41,773 nucleotides of DNA from the NCBI GenBank assembly GCA_903772945.1, contig CAICTM010000944.1:1-41773 (forward strand), given 5' to 3'. A model generated the notes under the pieces. That model saw only the letters and a program-made list of their open reading frames with translations, searched no databases and had not been told where the DNA came from. The DNA is from Seminavis robusta (taxonomy: Eukaryota > Bacillariophyta > Bacillariophyceae > Naviculales > Naviculaceae). Of the stretch, positions 1-10,071 are shown piece after piece (within the stretch, counting starts at the first letter, position 1; each line of letters begins with the position of its first letter). The position numbers were made by a program, and so were the translations under genes.

Positions 1-1334
1 TCCACTGGTAGTCTTGAGCAATGCCAGTATTACTACCGAAGCGGCAATACGATTACGCAACAGCAAGGAATTTTCTCGCGATTGGAATGTTCCCACGCCA
101 CTAGAACAGAATGGGAGACACCAAACAGGGTCCAAGTTATTGCCAGAGATTAATGCCCAAGGCATGATTATATTCTACTTGTGAGTACAGTATCGTAAGC
201 ATCGGCTTATGTATTGACTATATATTTGATCGTTATTACAACCTATATCTGGAACTAACACTTTGTTATTATTACTATTATCATACAGACACATTCCCAA
301 AACTGGCGGGACGACCATCATGGAACCCTTTGAGAAAAATCCTCATTGGAGGTATCGCATGGTCTATGGCTGGAACAAACAGGACAAGTATCGTCAAGAA
401 ATGTACCAAACATTGGAAGATTGGAAGCCGGGAATGAAAATCTTTTACGAATATCATGCTGGATTGAGTTCGCCCTACATGGATTTGACTGTTCGAGAAG
501 GTGAGTGTTTCTTTTTACTTCAATTATCACGATGTCCAAGATGGATATTGTTATCCATAGTATGAATGCGCACATGCTCACAGTATTGCGTTTTGCTTTT
601 TGTTTCTGTCAAAAGATCTCTTGAAATGGCGTGCCATGGCCCAAGTCCGCAAAATCCCCTTCTTTGCGTTCACCGTGATTCGCGAACCACTCTCCTTTGC
701 CGTTTCTCATTTCAATTACTACTATGCTTCTCGAAAAAAGGGCGACATGCGATACTTTTTTGTCCCGAATCCCACCGAAGACGACTTTATTCGATTGACA
801 TTACCCAATCCACAATGCCTCTTTTGCGTTCACACCGAAGAAGCCTACTATCAAAGTTATCGCGAACAGGGAAAACCCATTGACGTACCCAAAGAAGGAT
901 GTGAAGCCGTCTACGAATCCTTCGCCACCGAACTCGATTGGGTCGGAACCACCGAAGGACTCTCCATGGAAACCTTTCCCCTTATCGAACATGTCGCCCA
1001 CGTACGATTCCATCGATCCAAAGTCAAGAATAAAAGTCACGACAAAATTGTCAAGAATCAACTCTTGAATTCCACCGTGGCATACGTCCGATCCATTACT
1101 CAGTACGATATGGACATGTACCAACGCGCCCAAACCGATTTCCCCATTACCATGTGGGCCAATTTTGAAGGACCGCACAAAACACGACCACCACACAATC
1201 ACACCAATCTACACATGGCACACTTTGATACACCCGATTTATTGGGACAAGCAACACGGAAACGAGAACGGGAAGAAAAGTTGCGAATGAAAAAAGAAAA
1301 GAAACAAAAGAAGAAACAAACGGCGGAACAGTAG
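1..1334 (+). CDS. P-loop sulfotransferase-like protein, 3' part (5' partial)
   Basis: Probable carbohydrate-type sulfotransferase, which would move sulfate from PAPS to a glycan in the Golgi. Seen: three exons, 2-180 (open from the window edge), 289-500 and 616-1334, with donors GTGAGT at 181 and 501 and acceptors ACAG at 288 and AAAAG at 615. Joined, they give 369 codons plus the stop TAG. Exon 2 opens with HIPKTGGTT, the 5'-phosphosulfate-binding P-loop typical of Sulfotransfer_2 / heparan-sulfate 2-O-sulfotransferase-like families. Exon 3 carries VIREPLSFAVSHF, matching the 3'-phosphate-binding motif (R..P......S). The C-terminus is an unusual Lys/Glu-rich tail ending KKQKKKQTAEQ. The start codon and any membrane anchor lie left of the window. 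The substrate cannot be inferred. The family is well supported; the exact acceptor is unknown. Confidence 0.8.
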
Positions 1335-1969
1335 TAGTACTGTAGGGTGCACTCTTTCAGAAATACAAAGCTCGCTTCGATTCGGCAACCATGATGGGTC
1401 ACGGCAAGTGGCACTGTGCAGCAGGATCGTATTTTGAACGTTCGAAGGATCAGCGCCGCCCTTGGGGTCTCTGTCGGTTCCAAAAGAACCATCGTGAATG
1501 GATGTACCGGTATGATTGGGCATTGGATCAAAACAGTGGATCGAAACAGTGCTCGCTTGCCGGTGAATCTTTGTAATGATATTTCACTAACTCTAATAAT
1601 ATACGAGGGTACAGCGTTGATCCATCCACTCTCACCTGAAGGAAAGCTCACGGACTAAAGTCTCTACTACGGGTGTGTCGCGTGGAGACTTAGGTTCTCA
1701 CAGGCGCGTTGCAGGAAACGGAAGATCCACCGCCCATCCAGACAAGGAGAAGGAGACTTTTCGCTACTCTCCTTCTTGCGGCTGTTGCTCATCATCTCCT
1801 GGTGCTGGCTCAAGGCCCACACGAGTAAAGTCGCGGCTAGCAGATCTTCGAGCCCAGGCTCCCTCCCACGCAAGGGGTCACGCGTGCACCCGCTTTTTAA
1901 ACGTGCAAGCATAAATTATTTCGTACGGTAGACATCCACTTTTACAACTATCCAGTGATTCGATTCAAT
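1335..1969. other. Intergenic region between convergent genes
   Basis: This separates the 3' ends of the sulfotransferase gene (+) and the LRR gene (-). The short open frames here have no recognisable protein features. A 9-bp perfect inverted repeat, AGAAGGAGA at 1748-1756 and TCTCCTTCT at 1768-1776 with an 11-nt loop, is the only structure noted. It could lie in either 3' UTR or be a 3'-end element. Confidence 0.5.
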
Positions 1970-4764
1970 TCAGGGTTCAGTTTGGTTCCCCTCAGTTTGG
2001 TTTGCATCCAGTATCGGTGATGTTCTATTGTCAGAACAGTTGCACAAATCACACCCGCAGAGCTGGCTGCTGCAGTCAAATAAAAGATCATTGGCAGAAC
2101 ACAAGCTCTCAGGGATAATGCCAGAAAGATCATTTCGATCCAACCAGACTTGACCATAAGGAGCAGGGAAAGGAACATTGCCAAGTTCCAGGGGCACTGT
2201 TCCAGTCAAATCATTGTCAAACAGCCACAACTGCAATAACTCAGAAAGCAGACCAAGCTCTGTAGGAATGGTTGCTGTGAGACCACATCTTTCCAAGACC
2301 AAAAATATCATTTGCTCACACTTTCCAATTTCACTTGGGATTCCGCCCGACAAAGCATTCCCACCAAGCCATAAGTTCCACAATTTTGTCAGCAGGCCCA
2401 GCTCTGTCGGGATCTAAAAGGGAAAAGAAGAAATGATCGACTTGGTGTTAGCAGAAGAAGAATCTCGACAGGACTGGTGCAAAATAGACTTACAGTCCCA
2501 GTCAAGGAGTTGTCCGACAGAGTCAATCCTTCCAGGGATGTCATGTTGCCAAGCCATTTAGGGAGTGTCCCTGTAAGACCCGAGTTATGCAGTTGCAGAA
2601 GTTCCATGTCTGTAAGAACTGCAAGCTCATTTGGGAGCTACCAGAATGTGCTGGTGAGATCTGAAGATTGCAAACACAGAGAATCAACCAAATACCATGG
2701 TGACACTTACAGCACCATTCAGATTCAAGCCCGCCAGGAACAGTGACCTTAATCCGGTTAATCGCCCAAGTTCTGTGGGAATTGTCCCCGTGAAAAGGTT
2801 GGCCTCAACTGCTAGACCCACCAAAGTTGTTAGCAATCCCAGTTCTGTTGGTATCTGCAATATTGAAACAGCAAGTCAGAAACACCAAACCTGTGAATGT
2901 AGAGACTACACATTTGTACCTACAGGTCCTGTAAGCTGATTTCCCACCAAAGTGATGGCTTGCATTGAGTTTGTAAGGGAAAAAAGGGATGATGGAATCT
3001 GGAAAGGACAGCAATTGTGAGATATTGCAGCAAGCTCTGCTCCGATACTTCATAGGTCGCCACTTACAGTTCCTGTCAAAGAGTTGTAGAAAAAGTGGAT
3101 AACTCCAAGTTTTGACAAACTTCCGAGTGCTTCAGGAATGGAGCCAAAAGCCCACATCCCAACATCGAAAGATACTCCAAATTTGAAAGGCCAGAGAGCT
3201 CTTCTGGGATGGTGCTGGTCAAGTTTAATTCATCCAATGCCAAGCTCCTAAGATCAGTAAGCAAGTAGAGCTCTGGCGGAATCCCTGATCCCACCACACC
3301 ATTAAAGGAGAGCCAAAAATGTTTCAGGATTCCATCTCCCTGGTACAAGATGCCATCCTCTAGATATCCAGCCGGATATTGCTCACAGGGAGTGATGTGA
3401 TCCAGTGGGATATATATATTTGCCTCAGAAAAGAAATACCAATCCTCCAAACTTGAATACCAAAGGCACTCATGAACACTGTGGTTGAGCCAATTGTTAC
3501 TGAAGAGCCATTGTTCTTCGCTGTTGGCAAAATAGAATGTGGCTAGTACAAATCGTTGTACCACTCTCTGATCTGTAAGGTTGTGCAGAACATCCATCTC
3601 TTCCACTAGCCATTCAAATGCCCTTGACTGGGGTGATGCTGGCTCCTCCAGAATTGCAGAGACTGTTGCTTCTGGGAAAAGCGACAGCCAGTATTCTGAA
3701 TAAGAAGTTGGTGCTGCTGTTGGGATGGAAGTTGGGGAGGGAGATGGCATGACTGTCTCCACCGTCTTGTTTCCAGAAGCAAAAATAACCACCAACATTA
3801 TTGCGATAGCCAGCAACAAGACAATAATGACTCCAAAGAGGACCTTGGTTTTGAATCGAGTCATCCTCTCTTCTCTGTTTGTGTTGTTTTCATCTGGACT
3901 GTAGTCTTGAGCCTGGGGCAGATCCTGAGCAGTTGTTTCATTTTCGACCAAGTTTGCCACAGCCAAGCCAGTATTGGAATCAACAGGATTGAACGTAGGT
4001 GGTTGAGTATTCTCTGTTTCGGCAAATTCATCTGGAACTTCACCGCTGTTGTCAACCCTTGGACAGGCCCCTGAAGGAGGAGGCTGTGAAGTCTCTGAGG
4101 CAAAGATACCTTGAGGCGGAGGCACGGTTGCTATTTGATGATTGCTGTCACCATTGCTTTGATCTGCATTGGCAAGCACCATTGTGTTAGCAGTTCTGTT
4201 TGTCTCTCCTCTTGGATAGATAATATTTCTTTTTTCAGCTTGTAGTATACCCGAAGCAGTGTTAGATTTACGGGTGCACACTTGGCTGCTGTTGTTGGTA
4301 GAACCAGTCTGCACCGGTACTGGTACTGAGCCTGTACCAGGCCTATATCCTTGGTTGCTGCCGGTGGCTCCGCCCGATGGCCCACTTTTTGGATAAGCAA
4401 TGTGCCGCTTTTCATGTGCCAAGAGGGCACTGACCTCCCCAGTTCGGGTACTTTCCACTGTTTCTTTCTCTTTGTGGATCGGCTGCTCCTCATTGGTGTC
4501 TGTGGCTGGTGCACGCTTTTTGGGATATGCAATATTTCGTTTTTCTGCTGCCAACATAGCACTTGCAGTGGGAACTTTATGAGGCAGATTGGCACCAGTG
4601 GTAGTAGACACAGGCAATGGAGGATCCTGCTGCTCTTCCTTCGGTTCGTGCTGTGTCTCCTTGTGTTCCTGCTCTTGGTTGTGGGAAGCACCCAGGTTGC
4701 CTGGCTTCCCAGCCTCGTCCTCTTCCTTCATGGGGAGAACTTGGTCGGCATCTGATCGAGTCAT
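1970..4764 (-). CDS. Single-pass membrane leucine-rich repeat protein (receptor-like, no kinase), one frameshift
   Basis: Probable cell-surface LRR protein. Exons on the minus strand: 4764-3068, 2998-2924, 2854-2711, 2637-2494 and 2413-1970. All introns (69-80 nt) are phase 0 with GTAAGT or GTAGGT donors. Seen: a long disordered N-terminus with three EKRxIxYP motifs (about residues 73-81, 113-122 and 175-184), one transmembrane segment (about 308-332), a Pro/Ser/Thr stalk (PSPSPTSIPTAAPTS), then LRRs of the form IPTELGLLTxLxxLxLxxNxLTGT, and a Cys-rich cap near CGCDLCNC. Introns fall exactly between LTGx and (I/L)P, so exons carry whole repeats of 24-25 residues. No kinase domain follows; a type II-like orientation with LRRs outside is inferred. 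Exon 1 is one base short of a whole number of codons: the frame slips at the T run (plus 3146-3149), and past it GSIPEALGSL continues in the next frame. This could be an assembly error or a broken allele. Ligand unknown. Confidence 0.82.
3146..3149 (-). other. Apparent one-base deletion in LRR gene
   Basis: Before this run the frame reads LEYLSMLGCGL. After it the expected LRR text GSIPEALGSLSKLGVIHFF and NSLTGT appears only in the next frame, up to a clean phase-0 donor at 3067. One extra base in the T run (AAAA on plus) would make exon 1 exactly 566 codons. Confidence 0.75.
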
Positions 4765-6006
4765 CTGGTTTTGTATGGATTACTATGGAATTGTTACTGT
4801 CCTTGGATTGTGATTGCCCTTTTTTCTTTTCTTGGCCCTCTGGCAGTTTTAGATGGGTAGTTGAGGTAAGGTTAGGGTTAAAATTAATGTTTACTTTTCA
4901 TTTTTGTATTAAAACTTTATTCACCTCAGCTACCTAATTTCCAAAAGTTGCCTTCCTGGGGCCACCGAGACACCGGGACATCATGTTCGAGCGGTTCGAC
5001 CGCCTCGATCATGCATTCGAGAGGAGACCCAAAAGGATGAGTGAAGGGTCGAGTCAGTCCAGTCACTCTTCCGTCTGGTTCTCTCTGGATTAAACACCGG
5101 TGGCTAGCTATCGATAGCTGCATGTCGTACTGGCTACTAGCTAGTATCAGCTAGCTAGTGTCGTATGCTTCTTTTATTGTTGGTGGTTGTGTTTGGCTTT
5201 CTTCTTCTGCCGCATCCATAATACCAGCCACATCAGGGCCAGTACTATCAATTGGCATCGGCAGCACAGCTGATTGGCGATCATCATCAGTACGCTTGGT
5301 CGACTGCATGGTTAAGGTTTTGATACCAGTATTATAGCTGCCACCACTCCACTTGTACCATCAATTGCTTTTTAGAAAGACTCGAGTGCATGCATATTTA
5401 TGCTCTGGATCCGAGGCTCTGAACGCTCAACTTGTACAGCCGTACGGTAGTCCAAAGTGAAGCTCTGGTGGCTGTGGACACTCAACCTGGTATCTGCAGG
5501 TGGACCCAAAGACTTCCGAGGTCAAAACGACTGTACAGTGTACCAGGTATTGGTAGTCGTCGATGCTCTGAAACATTCTTCCAAGCATTTTCTCTTTACA
5601 ACTTCAGCTGGCTTATTACAGTATCACACGCCAGCCTCGCAGAGCTTTTTCCTTCGATTTCCAGATTTTCGTGTCACCATGACAATTGTCCTTTAGCGAC
5701 ATCAACCTCTATCGGGCATCTGCTTTCATCCATCCATCGACATCGTCTGTAGCGTATTGCCATCAACTCCGAGTGTCTATCTATCCGACAAGCAAGGAGA
5801 GGCGTTGTCGAGCTGTTGGTCAACTGGCTTTATTGGAGACGAGCAGAAGGTGCACTTTGATTCATTCGTGTCTTGCAGGTGTTACTTTTACATCTTCCGG
5901 TATCTTGGCGCTGCAGTACGACTCATAATATCTTTCTGAAGCACCAATCAATCTGTGGGCTCTGAAAGAGGAGGAAGATAGAATATTGAAAACAAGAGAA
6001 AGAAAG
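4765..6006. other. Divergent intergenic region (LRR gene / FYVE-SYLF gene)
   Basis: Upstream sequence of both flanking genes; no coding region is supported. It holds a short telomere-like stretch (GGTTAGGGTTA at about 4870-4880), an AT-rich stretch beside it, a small hairpin GCGGT-TCG-ACCGC (4991-5003) and clustered GCTAGCTAG palindromes near 5130-5160. In-frame codons upstream of 6007 contain no ATG close by, so the FYVE gene start is taken at 6007. Confidence 0.5.
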
Positions 6007-7986
6007 ATGATGTCCGCCGATGGTCCTCCTGCCATGGTCGGTAGTGAGAGTAGCTTTTTGTCGTCACCGGACAAACAGCAGCAACAACAAGTAGTCCTGT
6101 CGTCGCCACCACCACCGGAAGAAGCCGGTCGTGAAGATCAGCAACAATCGGTAGTCTCTCCTACCAGTTTGACTCAAAGCGCCATGGACGCTCATTTGAA
6201 TCCTCGGTCTGTGGCAACGCTCTCCCAAGCCTGGGAATACGATGACATGTACGACAATTGTCACCGCTGTGCGGTCAAATTCACACTGCTGGAACGAAAG
6301 CATCATTGTCGCTATTGTGGAAAAATATTCTGTCGCAATTGCAGCAAAGACAAGGCACTCATTCCTCCCAGTGCCATTGTCCTGGTCCCCAAGGGAGGCA
6401 AACAAGTCACATCCAAACAAGCACAACAGTTACAATCGGGAGTGTCCTTTAGTCCCGATGAAGATCCCGATCGCATGTTGACATATGTCGCCAGTGGAGG
6501 AGGCGGAGATCAACTGCAATTGGCACAACAACAACAACAACAACAACAACAAGGAGAAGTTTTGTTATATGGCAAAGGCCTCGAAGAACGATTCCAATTG
6601 GCACGAGAACCCCTTCGCGTGTGTCGTGGTTGTCATGTTACACTAGCACCCCTACAAGCCGAATTACAGCGCTCCAATTCGCATGCCATGCGATTCAATC
6701 ATATCGATCCTACTGATATGCGACGTCTTTTTAATTCGCCATTGGCATTTACGCTGGGACATGAAGTTCGCAAAGCGGCGTATACGCTCAACAATCTCTT
6801 GCCACAACCCAAACGACGACTCGGGGCTATCCAAGATGTCGATACATTTGCGTACAATGGTACTCCCGGAATTCATCAACAATGTCAAGAAGAATGTTCC
6901 ACCATTACACCCACACTGGCACAACTCGATGGACTCCGCATTCCCGCAAAATTGTTGGAAGAAGCCCGTGGTATTGCTGTCTTGACAGTTGTCAAGGGAG
7001 GATTTGGATTGGCCGGAGCCGAATTTGGAACGGGTCTCGTCGTGGCGCGGCTCGGTGGAAGCAACACGTGGAGTGCCCCCAGTGCCATTGGCACGGCCGG
7101 ATTATCCTGGGGTGCTCTGGTCGGTGCACAAATATCCGATCACGTCTTTGTCTGCATGACGGACGAATCGGTGCGCATGCTCATGGCGAGTAATGGATCG
7201 GTCCAATTGGGTGCCGATGTTGGAGTGGCAGTAGGACCTGTCGGTCGTGCCGTCGAAGCCGATTACGGAGCGTCCCACCGAGAAGTCGCTCCCATTTATA
7301 CCTACTCGTTGAGCAAGGGACTCTACGCCGGTGTCTCGCTCGATGGCAAGGTGATTGTTACTCGTCATAACGTCAATGAGAAGTTTTATGGACGCAAAGT
7401 GTCACCGGAAGAAATTCTACAAGGACAAATCCCCACACCGCCCGCGGCGCAGCCCCTGTATGATGCCCTCACGAGGTGTCAAGTCTACACGCAACCCAAT
7501 TTTCATGCGCGAAGAACGGCTCGACAAGTCTCTGGTGGTCTCTATGGTGGCAGTGGTTCTGGTACCAACAACAGCACTGCCATGGAATATGGAGAATGGG
7601 GACTGGTGGATGGCATGAATCAGTTGAACATGAGTGGTGGTGGTATCAACAACAACCACAACAACACGAATAGTTTCAACAACAACAACAGTGCTGTGCT
7701 CAACTCACCAACGAGTCCCTACGGTGGAGCCACCAACAGTGGGACCATGACAAGTCCCTATGGAATGGTCAGTTTTGAAGAGCCAGCACACACACAACCA
7801 CTGTTCCAACCGCAGCCTCCCATGCCGCAGCAGCCACCACCGCCTCCTCCTCCTGCGAACCAGCAAACGCCCACCATTGCGCAGCTTCCACCGCTGCCAA
7901 CCCAACAGAATCCCATGCCGCCCGCCCCCAACGATGCGCACTCCTACGCTGGAATGAGTGACATTACGTCGGATCCTGGATGGTGA
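6007..7986 (+). CDS. FYVE zinc-finger and SYLF (Ysc84) domain protein
   Basis: Predicted phosphoinositide-binding endosome or autophagosome protein of 659 aa in one exon. Seen: WEYDDMYDNCHRC, RKHHCRYCG and CRNCSKDKA (about residues 75-115) give the FYVE WxxD-like and R(K)HHCRxCG signatures and six Zn cysteines. The last pair, CRGC (about 205-208), comes after an insert of roughly 90 residues holding a poly-Gln run (about 173-182). Residues about 312-478 form a SYLF domain (EEARGIAVLTVVKGGFGLAG, GADVGVAVGPVGR, YSLSKGLYAGVSLDG). The C-terminus is Asn- and Pro-rich. Known: FYVE fingers bind PI3P and SYLF domains bind lipid and actin. The plant protein CFS1 has the same FYVE-SYLF pairing and acts in autophagosome and multivesicular-body turnover. 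Orthology to CFS1 is inferred; I see no P(S/T)AP motif. Start chosen at the first ATG (6007); a second follows at 6010. Confidence 0.9.
   Translation: MMSADGPPAMVGSESSFLSSPDKQQQQQVVLSSPPPPEEAGREDQQQSVVSPTSLTQSAMDAHLNPRSVATLSQAWEYDDMYDNCHRCAVKFTLLERKHHCRYCGKIFCRNCSKDKALIPPSAIVLVPKGGKQVTSKQAQQLQSGVSFSPDEDPDRMLTYVASGGGGDQLQLAQQQQQQQQQGEVLLYGKGLEERFQLAREPLRVCRGCHVTLAPLQAELQRSNSHAMRFNHIDPTDMRRLFNSPLAFTLGHEVRKAAYTLNNLLPQPKRRLGAIQDVDTFAYNGTPGIHQQCQEECSTITPTLAQLDGLRIPAKLLEEARGIAVLTVVKGGFGLAGAEFGTGLVVARLGGSNTWSAPSAIGTAGLSWGALVGAQISDHVFVCMTDESVRMLMASNGSVQLGADVGVAVGPVGRAVEADYGASHREVAPIYTYSLSKGLYAGVSLDGKVIVTRHNVNEKFYGRKVSPEEILQGQIPTPPAAQPLYDALTRCQVYTQPNFHARRTARQVSGGLYGGSGSGTNNSTAMEYGEWGLVDGMNQLNMSGGGINNNHNNTNSFNNNNSAVLNSPTSPYGGATNSGTMTSPYGMVSFEEPAHTQPLFQPQPPMPQQPPPPPPPANQQTPTIAQLPPLPTQQNPMPPAPNDAHSYAGMSDITSDPGW
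6526..6553 (+). repeat. CAA microsatellite (poly-Gln) inside FYVE domain
   Basis: An uninterrupted CAA run encodes about nine glutamines in the insert between the third and fourth Cys pairs of the FYVE finger. Length variation here would leave the frame intact. Confidence 0.85.
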
Positions 7987-8822
7987 TGGATGGATGGCTA
8001 CTAAAGTAAGTGATGGTCAGGTCAGGTCAGGTCCTACAGTACGACGTCGTTGTTGTCGGAAGCACAAAGGTACAGAATTGAGAGGCACACCATGTTGAGG
8101 ATTAATACAGTAAGAGTTTAATAACTTATGTAAGCGTTTGTTGTACTACATCCGGTGCGATTGAGCCAACTTCACCTATCCTGGACTGCCCGGGGAAAAA
8201 GGTGCCAGTCTTCCACCATCTCGCCAGTTCGATAAGATGTCTCGGGTTGCACATATTGCTCACCGGTCTTCAGCAGCCAGATTGATTGTGTGATCTGGTC
8301 GAGGATGGGTTGGCGTTAGGCAGATTGTAAGGATTACAGTCCATGCATGTTGCCAGTCAGCCCAAACATGCCTACATCTCGGTGGTGGGGTCCGCGGAGG
8401 GGACGACCTTGAAGCTGGTTGGGTGTCGCGGGGACCCTCTTTGCAGCGACTTTTTGACCGTCACCTCAGCGAGTTTGGCACATCTACCGGTATGGTACCA
8501 TACTACCGAACTTGCCAGGGAAGGTCACGTCTACGTACCATGTGCATGGCTGCTACCGTACGTTGCTACGGGACATGAATGTGTACATATGCAGGTGGGT
8601 TTTAGAAACAGACTTAGTGCTATGGTAGGCTTCACTCATGATGCGGGTTTTGTACAGATGTGTGTAAGTATGTAGTGACACAGAGGAATGGATAGTTGAC
8701 GCGTTGAAGATGGGAAAATACACCGGTAGAGCTTTCTGCAAGTGGCTGGTGATCCCACGAGTTAGTTAGTTAGTTCATTGACAAAGAAGCAAGTCAAAGC
8801 AACAAATCAATCAGCCGGCCCT
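7987..8822. other. Intergenic region
   Basis: No gene is supported. It contains a perfect 14-bp palindrome GTATGGTACCATAC (8490-8503), two ACCGGTA motifs nearby and a short (AGTT)n run near 8760. A 110-codon open frame at 8343-8675 has no recognisable domain or composition bias and was not called. Confidence 0.5.
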
Positions 8823-9224
8823 TTACTGAGCAGACTGAAGTTCGGAAGACGGGGTGGAACCCCGACGTCCTTGCCCAACTCCATTACTTTCATCAAACTC
8901 ATCCAAGGTAGACAGAGCCCTGTCAATAACCGACAAGATTTGGTCACGGGTCAAGGCGTCTTGAGCGAATGCTGGTCGGATCCTGCCTTCGTTGCCCCGA
9001 TTCACGCTCGAAAACGGGCGAAGCGACACGTGAGGAAGCAACTCCACCAAGCTCATGGGTCGATCAGGGGAAGCGGAGGACGGGGTGAAACGTCCTGCCC
9101 TGAGATTCTGTTGCATCATGGCTGCCATGCTCAGAGAGTCCAAGGAGTCAGGAAGGGATGCTGCCGCTACTGCAGTGCCGGGGTTGCAGCGGGTAGAGTT
9201 ATTGCTGTTGTCTTGGGGGTACAT
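8823..9224 (-). CDS. Small hypothetical protein
   Basis: I do not recognise this 133-aa protein. The start is placed at the ATG of MYPQDNSNN (plus 9222-9224); the frame stays open upstream, but that part is unlike a protein start. Seen: a Ser/Asn-rich N-terminus, a helix-like stretch DSLSMAAMMQQNLRAGRF, a middle segment PDRPMSLVELLPHVSLRPF, and a C-terminal helix TRDQILSVIDRALSTLDEFDES, followed by a Gly/Arg/Ser tail. Amphipathic helices and a mixed composition favour a real protein over chance. It lies tail-to-tail with the FYVE-SYLF gene. It could be a regulatory protein, but nothing proves it. Confidence 0.5.
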   Translation of the reverse strand: MYPQDNSNNSTRCNPGTAVAAASLPDSLDSLSMAAMMQQNLRAGRFTPSSASPDRPMSLVELLPHVSLRPFSSVNRGNEGRIRPAFAQDALTRDQILSVIDRALSTLDEFDESNGVGQGRRGSTPSSELQSAQ

Positions 9225-10053
9225 GGTGGATGAGATGTTGATATTTTGATGGAGAGATTGCTTCAACTGGAGTGGGTTTTCGCCTATTGAAGTGGAAAAG
9301 TTGTGAGTGAGAAGCTTGGGAGGGTGGTAAAAAAAGTGATACAGTAGCTTCAAGAACCTACCATCCAGTCTGCATTGGCTTTGGTGACCCTTTGACAGTA
9401 ACACCAATAGCTCACCAATAGACAGGATATCATACCAGTATTAATCTATCTTCGGATTCCAGCGGTTCTGGTAAGGACGTGGTGGAAATAAGGCAGTAGG
9501 TTCCGTGGATCAAGAACCAGTGATCTTGTTGAGTTGCGTATGATACCTGTTTGATAGATCCAGAAGCAAAACGTCAGCAAACAAGAAGGTCTTGTGGGGC
9601 AAGCAACACTATTGGATACGACGCTTCTTGGCATTGATCCATGCGTGAAGTGCGAAGTTGGTTGTCGTTTCAGAAGCTAGGAGTTCTTGACTTCAATATC
9701 TCTAAAGAATGCAACAGAATGACGAACGCATACTTCGGTTATCACACTCTGTTGAAGTACAGTACCTAAGAACAACCGTGATCTCATGAGAATTAAGGCG
9801 GTCCAAACGTGATATCTTCACTAGGACTGGTCTGTACCGGTAGAGAGTTTACATGACACCAAAAAATGTCAGAAATTTAAAGTGGAGGCACTTCAGACAA
9901 TAGTTAAAAGTCAGAATGGCCAATTCCAAAGATTGTTCCAGCCAAGTTCCACCGCCAATGCCCTTTTAAAAAAAAACGGTGTAACCATGGTTTACGGTTT
10001 GCGGACTGGAGTGCTACCCGTATGGACTGTCACTCCTGTGATAACTCTCCTTG

Positions 10054-10071
10054 CACAGCTCATGAGCTGTG
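10054..10071. repeat. 18-bp perfect palindrome
   Basis: CACAGCTCATGAGCTGTG reads identically on both strands. Its core AGCTCATGAGCT recurs at 13881-13892. Confidence 0.85.

Noticed and set aside
8343..8675. 110-codon plus-strand open frame
   Set aside because: No domain, no biased composition, and it overlaps palindromic intergenic sequence.
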